The notes beneath the pieces are model-generated. The model had not been told where the DNA came from, searched no databases, and saw nothing but the letters and a program-made list of their open reading frames with translations. The position numbers and the translations under genes were made by a program. A stretch of DNA of 64,000 bases from the NCBI RefSeq assembly GCF_023008165.1, contig NZ_JAKQZA010000009.1:62001-126000 (forward strand). Direction: 5' to 3'. This DNA comes from Kordiimonas laminariae. GTDB lineage: Bacteria > Pseudomonadota > Alphaproteobacteria > Sphingomonadales > Kordiimonadaceae. Below, in pieces: positions 51,478-60,551 of the stretch (position 1 is the stretch's first letter; the number at the start of each line of letters is the position of its first letter).

Positions 51478-52594
51478 AAACCCGGTAGGTTTTGTAAACC
51501 TTACAGCCGATTTCAAGAAGAATGCTGTTCATGCCGTCGTTATCTTCCAGAATCCAGCCAAGTTCGCCAAAGTAAGCACCACGTTTTTCTACGTGCTGAC
51601 GGCTGACATCAATCATCCACATGGACATTGCAGCCCCAAGTGGGCCTTTCTGGAACTTTTTGCGAACACCCATAAGCGGCACACGGCAGCGATCTTCCTT
51701 GCCGTTAAACATGCGGTATAGCAGTTTGAAAATACCTGTTGGCAGCAGGTTACCGTTCAAATCACGCAGTTTGTGGTTTACGTCTGGGATCGTAAGCATG
51801 AAAGCAACAGGTTCACCATCATATTCGCAAATATAGGTGCGGTATGCTTTTACCACGGGTTTTAGGTTTGCGGCTGCATGTTTTGCTTCAGCATCGGTAA
51901 ATTTTACGTATCCCCAGTTCTCAGACCATGCTTCATTGAAAATGTCCATGATAATGGCGAGTTCATTTTCAAAATCTTTCATGTCGATCGGGCGCATGGT
52001 AACGCGCTTGTTTTTTTCTGCCATCTTCACGATGCGCATAGCGCGGTCTGGCATCGGATTACGAAGGTCGATAGAGTAGGCAAACATATCTTTAGCTTTT
52101 TCAAAGCTGTGATCTGTAAGCCAGCCATTATATTGAGGGCGACCGTGCGGCATCATAATGCAGGGCGGTGTATCAAAGCCTTCAACCAGTGTACCCACTT
52201 CTTCGTTAGCGGAGAATGACCACGGGCCTTGCATGCGTTCCATGCCTTTATCTTTGAGCCAAGCTTCAGCTGATTGAAGTACGGCGTTTGCAGCTTCTTC
52301 ATCTGCCGCTTCAAAGAAACCAAAATGACCCAGGTTTGGGCCCCACTGCTTTTGAGCAAGTTCATCTATTTGAGCTGAGATACGGGCTACTGGTTTGCCA
52401 TCACGTTCCGCAAGGAACAGGGCAACTTGAGCATGCTCATAATATGGGTTTTTATCTGCACGCAATACATCCATACGTTCAATGGTAAGCGGCTGAATCC
52501 AGTTTGGATCATCTTTATAAATTTCACGGGTCAGGTTGATGAATTTCTTCAGGTCAGCTTTTTCACTAATCTGTCTAACGGTAACACCTGCCAC
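51458..52594 (-). CDS. GNAT-fold acyltransferase, probable bacterial ceramide synthase
   Basis: A 378-residue protein of the large GNAT-superfamily acyltransferases found beside bacterial serine palmitoyltransferase genes; the bacterial ceramide synthase of Caulobacter (bCerS) belongs to such a family. It would join an acyl group to sphinganine-type bases. Visible segments: VTVRQISEKADLKKFINLTR, YKDDPNWIQPLTIERMDVLR, GPWSFSANEEVGTLVEGFD, FNEAWSENWGYVKFTDAEAK and LGWILEDNDGMNSI. No signal peptide or membrane helices. The GTG start at 52594 is chosen because AAAGGAT lies 6 bases upstream; a longer GTG start at 52648 is possible. It closes the lptF-lptG-flippase operon. Confidence 0.78.
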   Translation of the reverse strand: MAGVTVRQISEKADLKKFINLTREIYKDDPNWIQPLTIERMDVLRADKNPYYEHAQVALFLAERDGKPVARISAQIDELAQKQWGPNLGHFGFFEAADEEAANAVLQSAEAWLKDKGMERMQGPWSFSANEEVGTLVEGFDTPPCIMMPHGRPQYNGWLTDHSFEKAKDMFAYSIDLRNPMPDRAMRIVKMAEKNKRVTMRPIDMKDFENELAIIMDIFNEAWSENWGYVKFTDAEAKHAAANLKPVVKAYRTYICEYDGEPVAFMLTIPDVNHKLRDLNGNLLPTGIFKLLYRMFNGKEDRCRVPLMGVRKKFQKGPLGAAMSMWMIDVSRQHVEKRGAYFGELGWILEDNDGMNSILLEIGCKVYKTYRVYEKKIG

Positions 52595-52659
52595 GATCTG
52601 ATCCTTTAATTGAATAAACCTATGATGAAAGGGATAATGCGAGTTCACTAAAAAGCAAG

Positions 52660-54183
52660 TTAGCTTTTTGGTTTGGGGCGAATTTTTACAGCAAATTTGC
52701 CGAGAGCTTCTGCATCAGCATCGTTCAGGCCGTACCGGATAACCAGTAATACCGCTGTGATAAGAACAGCTGCGGAAGCTGTAATACCAATGGGAGGTGC
52801 CCAGCTGAAACTTGAGGGCACAAGGGCCATAATGCCACCAGCTAGCAGAGCTGATGTGAGAATAGGGCGAATAGCAGCACTTGTATATGGGAACAAGCCA
52901 AACAGTATTCTGGACTGGATTAACGATAGAATTGCTGTGATGTTAAGGCCGGAAGCTGCGGCGATTGCTGCACCCGTTACTTTATATTCTGGGATCAGCC
53001 AGAGACCAATTCCAAGCATGCCGAGAAGCCCGGCGATTGAGTTGACTGTTGGCAAAAGCTTATGACCAAGCATTTCAATAATCGCAGATGAGGGGCCTGT
53101 TGCCGCTTCAAATATACGGCCAGCTACAAGGATTGCGATTGCGGCTGTCGCTGCTGCAAATTCTGGCTGCATGGTTGCTAGAATATCATTACGAGCCAGA
53201 ATAAGGGCAGCACCAAACGGGAGGGCGATCGAAACTGAAAGTCTGGTGGCATAGGCAAACATATCTTCAAGGGCTTGCCTGTCCCCGGTGCCTTCTTTTT
53301 CGGCGGCGAGTGGTGCTATTACATATTCGAAGGTAAGCCTGATCGCCTGTACAGCGCTGGCGACCTTTCGGGCTACTTGATAATACCCGCCTGCCGCAGC
53401 ACCTGCCGCACCGGGTAATAAGAAATTGAGGTACATAACCGGGAATTCGGCAAACAGTCTTTTGATTAGGTTGGCCGGCATCAGGCTAAAACCGTAGGAC
53501 CGCATTTCTTTGGCTAAGGGGCCGAACATGGGTGCTCTAAGAACAGCCCCCATGTCATAGTTTTTCGCAACGAGGCGTAAAGCCAGAACCGCCGCCAGAA
53601 AAACACTTACCAAATGCGCGAGAAACAGACCGTAAGTTAGAAGACCTGTCATGGCGAAAATAACAGCGGAAACCAGGCGAAGACCCTGTTCATAGAAAAT
53701 ACGAACCTTAATTTCAGGGCCAAAAGTACGGCGTGCACGAATGGCTGCTGTACCAATTTCTACCGTAGTCCAGAAAGGCAGAACCCAAACATAGATACGG
53801 ATAACCGTTGTTAGTCTTTCGGCATCTGCTTCACCAGCATTGATGAAGTTTGTGAGAGATGGAGCCGCAATTGTTCCTGCAATTGCAAACAGGGAAGAAA
53901 CCAGTAAGCCTAGCTTCAGGGCATGCCCCGCTACTATGTTCGCTTCATCTTTGTCTGCTTTAGGTACAAATCGCTGGAGTGTTGTTGTCATTGCAGCTTC
54001 TGAAATAGCTGTCATTACTTTCACGTAACTCCAGAGTACTGCAAATAGGCCAAATGTTACCGGGCCATAAAGCCAGGTAAAGGCAATAACAGAAGCCCCT
54101 TCAATAAGGGCACCCATCCGGCCTAGAAAGGCGAAACCAGCGCCTCCCGCTACGCGCTTTTTATGTTCAGGATCAGTTGACAC
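52660..54183 (-). CDS. Polytopic flippase-family protein (MATE/Wzx-like)
   Basis: A 507-residue membrane protein with about 14 hydrophobic segments, of the polysaccharide-biosynthesis/oligosaccharide-flippase (MOP) superfamily. N-terminus HKKRVAGGAGFAFLGRMGAL, with GPVTFGLFAVLWSYVKVMTA, AAMTTTLQRFVPKADKDEAN and AAGGYYQVARKVASAVQAIR in the usual order. Such proteins move lipid-linked sugars across the inner membrane. In this operon, between LptG and the probable ceramide synthase (gaps 6 and 65 bases), a lipid or glycolipid flippase for sphingolipid is plausible but unproven. Confidence 0.82.
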   Translation of the reverse strand: MSTDPEHKKRVAGGAGFAFLGRMGALIEGASVIAFTWLYGPVTFGLFAVLWSYVKVMTAISEAAMTTTLQRFVPKADKDEANIVAGHALKLGLLVSSLFAIAGTIAAPSLTNFINAGEADAERLTTVIRIYVWVLPFWTTVEIGTAAIRARRTFGPEIKVRIFYEQGLRLVSAVIFAMTGLLTYGLFLAHLVSVFLAAVLALRLVAKNYDMGAVLRAPMFGPLAKEMRSYGFSLMPANLIKRLFAEFPVMYLNFLLPGAAGAAAGGYYQVARKVASAVQAIRLTFEYVIAPLAAEKEGTGDRQALEDMFAYATRLSVSIALPFGAALILARNDILATMQPEFAAATAAIAILVAGRIFEAATGPSSAIIEMLGHKLLPTVNSIAGLLGMLGIGLWLIPEYKVTGAAIAAASGLNITAILSLIQSRILFGLFPYTSAAIRPILTSALLAGGIMALVPSSFSWAPPIGITASAAVLITAVLLVIRYGLNDADAEALGKFAVKIRPKPKS

Positions 54184-54189
54184 AGGGTA

Positions 54190-55344
54190 TTATTCCGCGG
54201 GGGTCGAGGGGCTTCTACGGCGTTTTGTTCCTTCTTCCGTATGGAATAGGACAGCGTACCCCACCAATAAAAATAGGAAAAATGGTGCCCAAGCCGCAAG
54301 GAACGGTGGAGCTACACCAAATTCACCCATCGCAAGCATAAAGTTGTCAGCCACGAAGAAGCTAAAACCAAGGGCCATACCAACGGTAAGGCGTATTGCA
54401 AGGCTACCAGCACGAGTTACACCAAAGGCAGCTACAGCCGCTAAAAGTGGCATTAAGAGGGTAGAGGCAGGGGCCGCAAACTTTTGCATAAAGCTCGCCA
54501 TCATACGGTCAATCGGAATGCCTTCTTTGTTTAGTTTTGCCATGGAAGACCAAAGTTCAATAAAAGATACATGATCAGGATTTGCTGTAAGCGCCATGAA
54601 ACGTTCAGGCCGAGTTTTGATAGGCCAATCTTTTACTGTATCTACAGTAAGTTCATGGCTGATGGCATCAAAGCGGCGTACTTCATGGAGTGACCATTTC
54701 CCTTTTTGGTAAAGAGCAAAATCTGCCTGTATCATTGCAGTGATCTTTTTATTCTGGTCGCGCTCGAAAACGGAAACCTTATCCATTACCGCACCATCTT
54801 TTACGGCGTTTACCGCTTCAACAAGGATAATGTTCTCATCTTCTTTAACCCAGACACGGCCCGTGAGGTTGCTGTTTGGGGGCAAATCAACAGCAAAGTC
54901 GTTGTCTTTCCAGTATTCAAGTCGCGCAGAACCGTCTACGACCACCGTTTCATTGAAGGTGAAATGGCCAATTGCTATTATGAAAGAAGCTAGGCCCATA
55001 GGTAATAGAATACGGTGTGCTGAAAGCCCACTTGCTTTCATGATAACCACTTCACTGTGCTGATTAAGGGTTGCCAGCGTAAGCAGTGTGCTGATTAGGG
55101 CTGCGAATGGCGCAAACTGACTAAGAAGTTGAGGTGTTCGCATACTAAGATAGCTTACAATAGAAACCCATGTGGCACCGTCAGCTGCCATTATATCATC
55201 TGACACTGCCAAAAGATCAAGGAACTGTAGAACAGCTGTAAGGCCAACAAGCACGCCAAAGAAGCGGCTTAGATGCATTTTAATCATGTAACGGGCGAGA
55301 GTGCGAGACGGCACCATAGTACGCCTGATTGTGCGCCATACCAT
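54190..55344 (-). CDS. lptG: LptG-type LPS/lipid export ABC transporter permease
   Basis: A 384-residue permease of the LptFG family: N-terminal membrane segments (MHLSRFFGVLVGLTAVLQFL), a periplasmic beta-jellyroll part between about residues 130 and 270, and C-terminal membrane segments (FAAPASTLLMPLLAAVAAFG, TVGMALGFSFFVADNFMLAM). With LptF and the cytoplasmic ATPase LptB it extracts lipids from the inner membrane. Overlaps lptF by one base (TAATG). In many genomes lptFG are next to lptD or pepA; here they are beside sphingolipid genes. Confidence 0.9.
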   Translation of the reverse strand: MVWRTIRRTMVPSRTLARYMIKMHLSRFFGVLVGLTAVLQFLDLLAVSDDIMAADGATWVSIVSYLSMRTPQLLSQFAPFAALISTLLTLATLNQHSEVVIMKASGLSAHRILLPMGLASFIIAIGHFTFNETVVVDGSARLEYWKDNDFAVDLPPNSNLTGRVWVKEDENIILVEAVNAVKDGAVMDKVSVFERDQNKKITAMIQADFALYQKGKWSLHEVRRFDAISHELTVDTVKDWPIKTRPERFMALTANPDHVSFIELWSSMAKLNKEGIPIDRMMASFMQKFAAPASTLLMPLLAAVAAFGVTRAGSLAIRLTVGMALGFSFFVADNFMLAMGEFGVAPPFLAAWAPFFLFLLVGYAVLFHTEEGTKRRRSPSTPAE

Positions 55345-56534
55345 TATTCGCTAACTCCCATGATCTTTTTACCGAGCCGTTTGATAGGCCTGCTGATAAA
55401 TGCCCAGAATGCATCAATATAAGCTAAAGGCTCACCGCCTGCCTTGAAGGCTGAGATGCGGAAGAAGAAGAAACTGAGAAACGTAAATAAACCGAACAAC
55501 AGCCATATAGTAGCGTAGGGTGATGCTCCGCCTTTCACAGCAGTTTCCATACCTTCCATAAACTCGTTGTAAACAATGAGAAGGGATAGTCCAATCACGA
55601 TACCGGTACCACGGCCTGTTCGTTTATTGGTAATCCCCATAGGTACGGCAAGAAATGGGATTATAAAAAATGTAATGCTATGCATAAGACGCCAATGAAA
55701 ATTACCATTGAAAGCGCGGCGTTCATCAAGCGACCATTCCTGATTATCTCGTTCCATAAACAATTCAGGTATGGTCATCTCAAGTTCTTCACCGCCGCGT
55801 TCACGGAAGGCTTCTCGGGAAGGGAGTTTGATCTTTAAATCTTGCCGTTCGAAGCTCAACACCCTTGGTTTGTTCTGGCTTTCGTTCAGATCCACTAAGC
55901 GACCATTATACAGACGTAAAAGAATTGTATTGTTATCTTCTGTCGCGAAAAAGCCGCCACTTTCAGCCGTTACAGCTATGCTCCCTCTGTCGTCTTTGCG
56001 TTCCATAAAGATACCGCGAAGCTCAGCACCTTGTTGGTGGCTTTCTTCAACGAGTAGGGTAATATCATCCCCAACTTCAATGAATTCACCCACACGGATA
56101 CTGGCACCAAGGGCACCACTTCGGAGATCAAAAATCAGTTCTCGATATGTGTAGCGGCTGTGTGGTTGTACCCAGCCGACAAGAATAGTGTTAATGACGG
56201 CTAGCAAAAGGGCAAGCATCATCAAAGGACGCATTAAACGCGGTAAACCAGTGCCGGAAGAGATGATCGCGTCATATTCACTTGAAAGTGAAATCTTGCG
56301 GAATGCAATCGTAACACCGAGAAGAAGACCAACAGGTAGCGCAAGCCCCATATAGTGCGGAGTAAGGTTTGCGAGCATTTGGAATACAATATTGGCTGGG
56401 CCGCCCTGATTCACCACAAAGTCAAACAGGCTCAGCATTTTCTCAAGTATTAGTAAGAGCGCAGCTATGCCCAACGTGGAGATGAGAGGCATGGCAACTT
56501 GCTTTAATACATATCGGTCAATTCTATTAATCAT
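55344..56534 (-). CDS. lptF: LptF-type LPS/lipid export ABC transporter permease
   Basis: A 396-residue permease, partner of LptG: N-terminal IDRYVLKQVAMPLISTLGIA and the family signature FDFVVNQGGPANIVFQML, a periplasmic jellyroll (about 120-260), and C-terminal segments LMHSITFFIIPFLAVPMGIT and GIVIGLSLLIVYNEFM. Leads a probable operon lptF-lptG-flippase-ceramide synthase, read leftward, facing away from the DUF2141 gene. About 175 bases of intergenic space separate them and hold the promoters; no clear box was identified. Confidence 0.9.
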   Translation of the reverse strand: MINRIDRYVLKQVAMPLISTLGIAALLLILEKMLSLFDFVVNQGGPANIVFQMLANLTPHYMGLALPVGLLLGVTIAFRKISLSSEYDAIISSGTGLPRLMRPLMMLALLLAVINTILVGWVQPHSRYTYRELIFDLRSGALGASIRVGEFIEVGDDITLLVEESHQQGAELRGIFMERKDDRGSIAVTAESGGFFATEDNNTILLRLYNGRLVDLNESQNKPRVLSFERQDLKIKLPSREAFRERGGEELEMTIPELFMERDNQEWSLDERRAFNGNFHWRLMHSITFFIIPFLAVPMGITNKRTGRGTGIVIGLSLLIVYNEFMEGMETAVKGGASPYATIWLLFGLFTFLSFFFFRISAFKAGGEPLAYIDAFWAFISRPIKRLGKKIMGVSE

Positions 56535-56709
56535 ATATGTGGCGCTACACTGGTTCTAGCTTAGTTTCAAGTGACAATTCATATACTTCCACACTATGAA
56601 CATGGCAAAAGCTTGTTGTCTTACACTTTATTTCGGCGCATATGAGACATAATTCTGCCACCTTCCAGCGGGAAATGATAGGCATTAACAGAAGCGCGGA
56701 GTAACTGTA

Positions 56710-57231
56710 ATGAAATTTGTACGTTCAGTTTTGATTTCTTCCCTAGTATTAGGCGGGCATTTCCTATCTGGAGGTGTTTATGCGCAAGACTTAGCTTTTT
56801 CTTGTGTTGCGGGAGATAGTGGTGCTGCGCTTCTGGTAAATGTAGAAAATATTCGCACGCAGGAAGGTAATCTGCGAGCGCAAATATATAGTTCTAATCC
56901 AGATGATTTCCTCGCTAAAGGGAAGAAGCTGGTGCGCCTGGATGTCCCCGTAATTGATGCTGGTGAACAGGCTATGTGTGTTCAATTACCTAGTGCCGGA
57001 AAATACGCACTTGTGGTGATGCATGATAAAAATGCTAACGGCAAAGCCGACTTTCTTTCCGAAGGTTTTGGGTTTTCAAATAATCCGAAACTGGGACTAG
57101 GTGCACCGGATGCTGAAGAAGTAATCATGGATATGCCTGCTGGTGTTACGGAAACTACTGTCAAATTGAAGTATATCTTAGGCGGTGACGACGAAAAGAA
57201 AGAGAAGCGCCGTAAGGCTAGGCGTCGTTAA
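56710..57231 (+). CDS. DUF2141 family exported protein
   Basis: A 173-residue protein with signal peptide (FVRSVLISSLVLGGHFLSGG, ending VYAQ) and one DUF2141 domain: ALLVNVENIRTQEGNLRAQI, CVQLPSAGKYALVVMHDKNA, NGKADFLSEGFGFSNNPKLG. The NxxGKxD turn looks calcium-binding. A basic tail follows (DDEKKEKRRKARRR). DUF2141 genes sit near ceramide-phosphoglycerate genes in Caulobacter (cpgA is, from memory, of this type), so a periplasmic role in that pathway is a reasonable guess. First gene of the rightward kinase/Tam41 series. Confidence 0.82.
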   Translation: MKFVRSVLISSLVLGGHFLSGGVYAQDLAFSCVAGDSGAALLVNVENIRTQEGNLRAQIYSSNPDDFLAKGKKLVRLDVPVIDAGEQAMCVQLPSAGKYALVVMHDKNANGKADFLSEGFGFSNNPKLGLGAPDAEEVIMDMPAGVTETTVKLKYILGGDDEKKEKRRKARRR

Positions 57232-57347
57232 TATTGAAAAATTTAAACTGATTGCTTATATATGGCGCGTTGAAATAAAATTGTAACGCTGAGGTGAATG
57301 CCACCTTGGCTTTTTTGTGTGCTTAATTCCTGTTGGAGCGGGATAGA

Positions 57348-58346
57348 ATGCAGTTAGATAAAACCAATATTCAAAGTGGTGCCACTGTTCCGCTTGTAGC
57401 GATTATTTCCAACCCTCTCAGCACAACAAATGCCAACGGAATGGGCGAAATTCGCAAGGTTATCAATGAAAGTGCTAATGTTGTTCATTTTGAATTGAAT
57501 GGCATTGATACTATCGATGAGGCGTTGTCGCTATTCGCTAAAGCTAACCCAGCAATGATCATTGTCAACGGCGGCGATGGTACAATTGGTGCTGTGCTTT
57601 CTGCTATTCTTTATAAGAAGCATTTTTCGGTCGTTCCACCTATCGCATTTTTGCCAGGTGGGAAAACTAATATGACAGCGGCAGATTTGGGTTTTAAAGG
57701 AAAGCCTTCGAAGGTGCTTCGCAAGCTGCTGAAGATTGCTAGCGAAGGCAAGATTGCTGATGCGATAACAAGCCGACACCTGATTGAGCTAGATATGGGG
57801 GATGGCGAGTTACCAAAAGTTGGCACCTTCTTTGGTACTGCGGGAGTTGTTAAAGGGATTTTTTGGACACGGGAAAACGCATATTCCATGGGAGTTCCAA
57901 ATTCCCTTGCACATGTTATGGCATTTATTAAACTTCTTGGATCTGCATTCGGAATTGGTAAACAGAAAGATCTTCTTGTTTCTGATCCGATGGAGATAAT
58001 CGTACCAGGAAGTGCACGTATGGCAGGGCAGTATGCTGCTGTACTGGCGACAACGCTTGATAATCTAATTCTTGGGTTGAAGCCTTATGGCTCCGTTGGG
58101 GATGGCGGACTGAGGTTTTCGGCAATTGAACCGGGAGCAGGAAACTTGTTCCGGGCTTTTAGAGCGCTGATTACCGGTGGTTTTAAGAATAAGAGTATTG
58201 CGGGGACACACACACGTAATAGTAATGAAATTCGTTTTGAAGGAACGGATCCGGTTACACTAGACGGCGAAATTTATCAGCCAACCACTGGTGTTCCTGT
58301 AACATTACGTGGTGATAAAGCCCTTACTTTTATTTCTATTAAATAG
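57348..58346 (+). CDS. cpgB: Diacylglycerol/sphingosine-kinase family lipid kinase, probable ceramide kinase
   Basis: A 332-residue lipid kinase of the DAGK/LCB5 family. The nucleotide-binding motif is in IIVNGGDGTIGAVLSAIL near residue 73, with FLPGGKTNMTAADLG near 105 and a C-terminal beta-sandwich (DPVTLDGEIYQ). The neighbourhood (serine palmitoyltransferase, reductase, ACP, ceramide synthase) points to ceramide as substrate, as for CpgB of Caulobacter. The start at 57348 has GGAG 9 bases upstream. It lies 116 bases after the DUF2141 gene and 10 before the Tam41-like gene. Confidence 0.82.
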   Translation: MQLDKTNIQSGATVPLVAIISNPLSTTNANGMGEIRKVINESANVVHFELNGIDTIDEALSLFAKANPAMIIVNGGDGTIGAVLSAILYKKHFSVVPPIAFLPGGKTNMTAADLGFKGKPSKVLRKLLKIASEGKIADAITSRHLIELDMGDGELPKVGTFFGTAGVVKGIFWTRENAYSMGVPNSLAHVMAFIKLLGSAFGIGKQKDLLVSDPMEIIVPGSARMAGQYAAVLATTLDNLILGLKPYGSVGDGGLRFSAIEPGAGNLFRAFRALITGGFKNKSIAGTHTRNSNEIRFEGTDPVTLDGEIYQPTTGVPVTLRGDKALTFISIK

Positions 58347-58356
58347 CAGGGTATTC

Positions 58357-59289
58357 ATGAACTCGAATGATAATGAGTTAATTGGCTTTATCAGGGCCGA
58401 ATGGGATCGATCTGTGCCTGCAGAGGTAGAGGTGGCTGCCAAGGAGATTTCGGCTCGCTACGGGAACTGCGTGACTGGGGTTATTTTTTATGGTTCTTGT
58501 CTGCGTACGGGTGAAATAGAGGATAAAATCCTCGATTTCTATGTGATCGTAGATAGTTATAAGAACGCATATGAAAAGCGTTGGTTGGCGGCAGCCAATA
58601 AACTTATCCCTCCGAATGTATTTTATCACGAAACCGATGTTGATGGCATGATGGTGCGTGTGAAATATGCGGTGTTATCTATGGATGATCTGAAGTACAG
58701 GGTGTCAGCCGGATGTTTGAACGTTTCTGTTTGGGCACGTTTTTGCCAGCCGTGCCTTCTTTTAAATGCTCGTGATGATCTCGCATTTGCCGAAATCAAT
58801 GAATATATCGCTACTGCGGTTAAAACCATGCTGGGTAACTTGCTTGACCTGAAACCGAGGACAGTTCAATCCCGTGAATTGTGGGTGGAAGCTTTTGAAG
58901 CTACCTATGCGGCGGAATTGCGCTCAGAGCGTGGCGGTAAGGGCCTGGAGATCTATCTTTTGGATCAAGAGCGGTACGACCGTCTTACGCCAATAGCTCT
59001 TGAGGCATTAGGTGTAAGTACTGAGGTTGCTCCTTTACAAAAACAACCTGAACGTCAGTTTAAACCTGCTTTTAAATGGATGATGCGCCGATGGAACGGT
59101 AAATGGGTAAGCTTTTTGCGGCTTGTGAAGGCTTCTATGACCTTTGACGGTGGTATTGATTATCTGGCTTGGAAAATCCGTCGTCACTCAGGGGTGGAGA
59201 TTGAGATTAAAGACTGGATGAGGAAATGGCCCATTATTGCCGGGGCCTCTCTCTTCTGGAGCCTCAGGAAAAAGGGCGCATTTAAATAG
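58357..59289 (+). CDS. Tam41-like nucleotidyltransferase
   Basis: A 310-residue soluble protein resembling the Tam41/Mmp37 family, which in mitochondria makes CDP-diacylglycerol. The family pattern YGSGVF...DF.hhVD is seen as FYGSCLRTGEIEDKILDF then YVIVDS near residue 46, followed by RVKYAVLSMDDLKYRV and a helical C-terminal part. A CTP-dependent activation of phosphorylated ceramide is a natural hypothesis beside the lipid kinase; the Caulobacter cpgC position is equivalent. Similarity is by motif, not by alignment. Start 58357 (MNSNDNELIGF) is 10 bases after the kinase stop. Confidence 0.7.
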   Translation: MNSNDNELIGFIRAEWDRSVPAEVEVAAKEISARYGNCVTGVIFYGSCLRTGEIEDKILDFYVIVDSYKNAYEKRWLAAANKLIPPNVFYHETDVDGMMVRVKYAVLSMDDLKYRVSAGCLNVSVWARFCQPCLLLNARDDLAFAEINEYIATAVKTMLGNLLDLKPRTVQSRELWVEAFEATYAAELRSERGGKGLEIYLLDQERYDRLTPIALEALGVSTEVAPLQKQPERQFKPAFKWMMRRWNGKWVSFLRLVKASMTFDGGIDYLAWKIRRHSGVEIEIKDWMRKWPIIAGASLFWSLRKKGAFK

Positions 59290-59293
59290 TTAT

Positions 59294-59327
59294 AAAAAAG
59301 GCGGTACCACTCTGGACCGCCTTTTTT
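59294..59327. terminator. Bidirectional terminator between the sphingolipid operons
   Basis: AAAAAAGGCGGT / ACCGCCTTTTTT pair over 12 bp around a 10-base loop with T-runs on both strands, 5 bases after the Tam41-like stop and 19 from the stop of spt. Confidence 0.93.
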
Positions 59328-59345
59328 ATCTCATGGAATTACGGT

Positions 59346-60548
59346 CTATGCAGTTAGTTCAAGACCAACTTTCTCGGCGGTTGTTTTGAACCGTTTGATA
59401 ATTTCATCAATCTGCTCACTTGTGTGTTGTGCGCACACGCTTACACGCATCAGGAACATACCTGCTGGTGTTGCAGGCGGTGCAGCCATGTTCACATAAA
59501 CACCTTCAAGAAGTAGTTGCTCCCAGAATTTGGTGCCCATCATTGGGTCTGGAAGGTGTACAGCGATAATTGGGCTTTCAGCTTTTTCTGTACACATTTT
59601 GAAACCAGCAGTTTTCAGGCCGGTATGTAGCTGGCGTGCGTTTTCCCACAGGTGCGCGCGGCGGTTTCCACTGCGTTTGATAGCTTCAATAGAAGCTGTT
59701 GCAGAAGCAACCACACTAGGTGGCAGACTTGCTGTGAAAATATATGGACGGCTAACGAAACGCAGCACATCAAATTTAGGGTGGTTCGAAACGGCAAAGC
59801 CGCCAACAGTACCAACCGATTTAGAGAAAGTGCCAACGTAGAAATCAACCAGATGTTCTACACCAAGTTCCTCTGCAACACCTCGGCCGTTTTCACCAGA
59901 AAAGCCCATGGAATGTGCTTCATCAACCAGTGTCATACAGCCGTATTTCTTAGCAACTTCAAGCAGTTCCTTAACGGGTGCGGCATCACCAAGCATGGAA
60001 TAAATGCCTTCTATCACTATAAGTTTGCCAGCGTCTTCAGGGAGCCGCTTCAAGCGGCGTTCCATGTTTTCAACATCGTTATGCTTGAAGCGTACAATAG
60101 TTGCATCGCTCATCTTACAGCCATCATAGATGGATGCATGGCTATCAGCATCGATGATAATGAAATCATCTTTACCGCCAAGAGCTGAGATCATGCCTAG
60201 GTTCGCCTGATATCCAGTTGAAAACACCATGCAGTGGTCCATGCCGTAGAAGTCAGCAATGGTTTGCTCAAGGGCTTTGTGACTACCATATGTACCGTTT
60301 AGAACGCGTGAGCCTGTTGTTCCTGTACCGAAATCATCAATTGCCTGCTTTGCAGCGGCAAGAGAGCTTTCGTTAAAGGTCATGCCCATATAGTTATTGG
60401 TGCCAGCAAGAATAGTGTGCCTGCCAGCAATAATCGCCTCAGTTTCTGAGATGATTTTATCCATTACTACTTTGAAAGGGTCAGCCTTTTCAAAAGGCAG
60501 GCTTTCACGGAGCGCAACCGTTGCGTCAAACTTATCAAGCAAATCCAT
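59346..60548 (-). CDS. spt: Serine palmitoyltransferase
   Basis: Condenses serine with an acyl thioester to 3-ketosphinganine, the entry step of sphingolipid synthesis. The 400-residue protein belongs to the alpha-oxoamine synthase family: PLP-lysine K243 in YVGTFSKSVGTVGG, TLVDEAHSMG near residue 205, and GTTGSRVLNGTYGSHKALEQ near 75. Related KBL and BioF enzymes look similar, but the adjacent dedicated ACP, ceramide-type reductase and acyl-AMP ligase identify SPT. It ends 19 bases before the shared terminator and follows acp with a 3-base gap. Confidence 0.92.
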   Translation of the reverse strand: MDLLDKFDATVALRESLPFEKADPFKVVMDKIISETEAIIAGRHTILAGTNNYMGMTFNESSLAAAKQAIDDFGTGTTGSRVLNGTYGSHKALEQTIADFYGMDHCMVFSTGYQANLGMISALGGKDDFIIIDADSHASIYDGCKMSDATIVRFKHNDVENMERRLKRLPEDAGKLIVIEGIYSMLGDAAPVKELLEVAKKYGCMTLVDEAHSMGFSGENGRGVAEELGVEHLVDFYVGTFSKSVGTVGGFAVSNHPKFDVLRFVSRPYIFTASLPPSVVASATASIEAIKRSGNRRAHLWENARQLHTGLKTAGFKMCTEKAESPIIAVHLPDPMMGTKFWEQLLLEGVYVNMAAPPATPAGMFLMRVSVCAQHTSEQIDEIIKRFKTTAEKVGLELTA

Positions 60549-60551
60549 AGA

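Noticed and set aside
58309-58356. N-terminal extension of the Tam41-like protein
   Set aside because: The in-frame upstream part overlaps the 3' end of the kinase gene; the ATG at 58357 gives a normal start.
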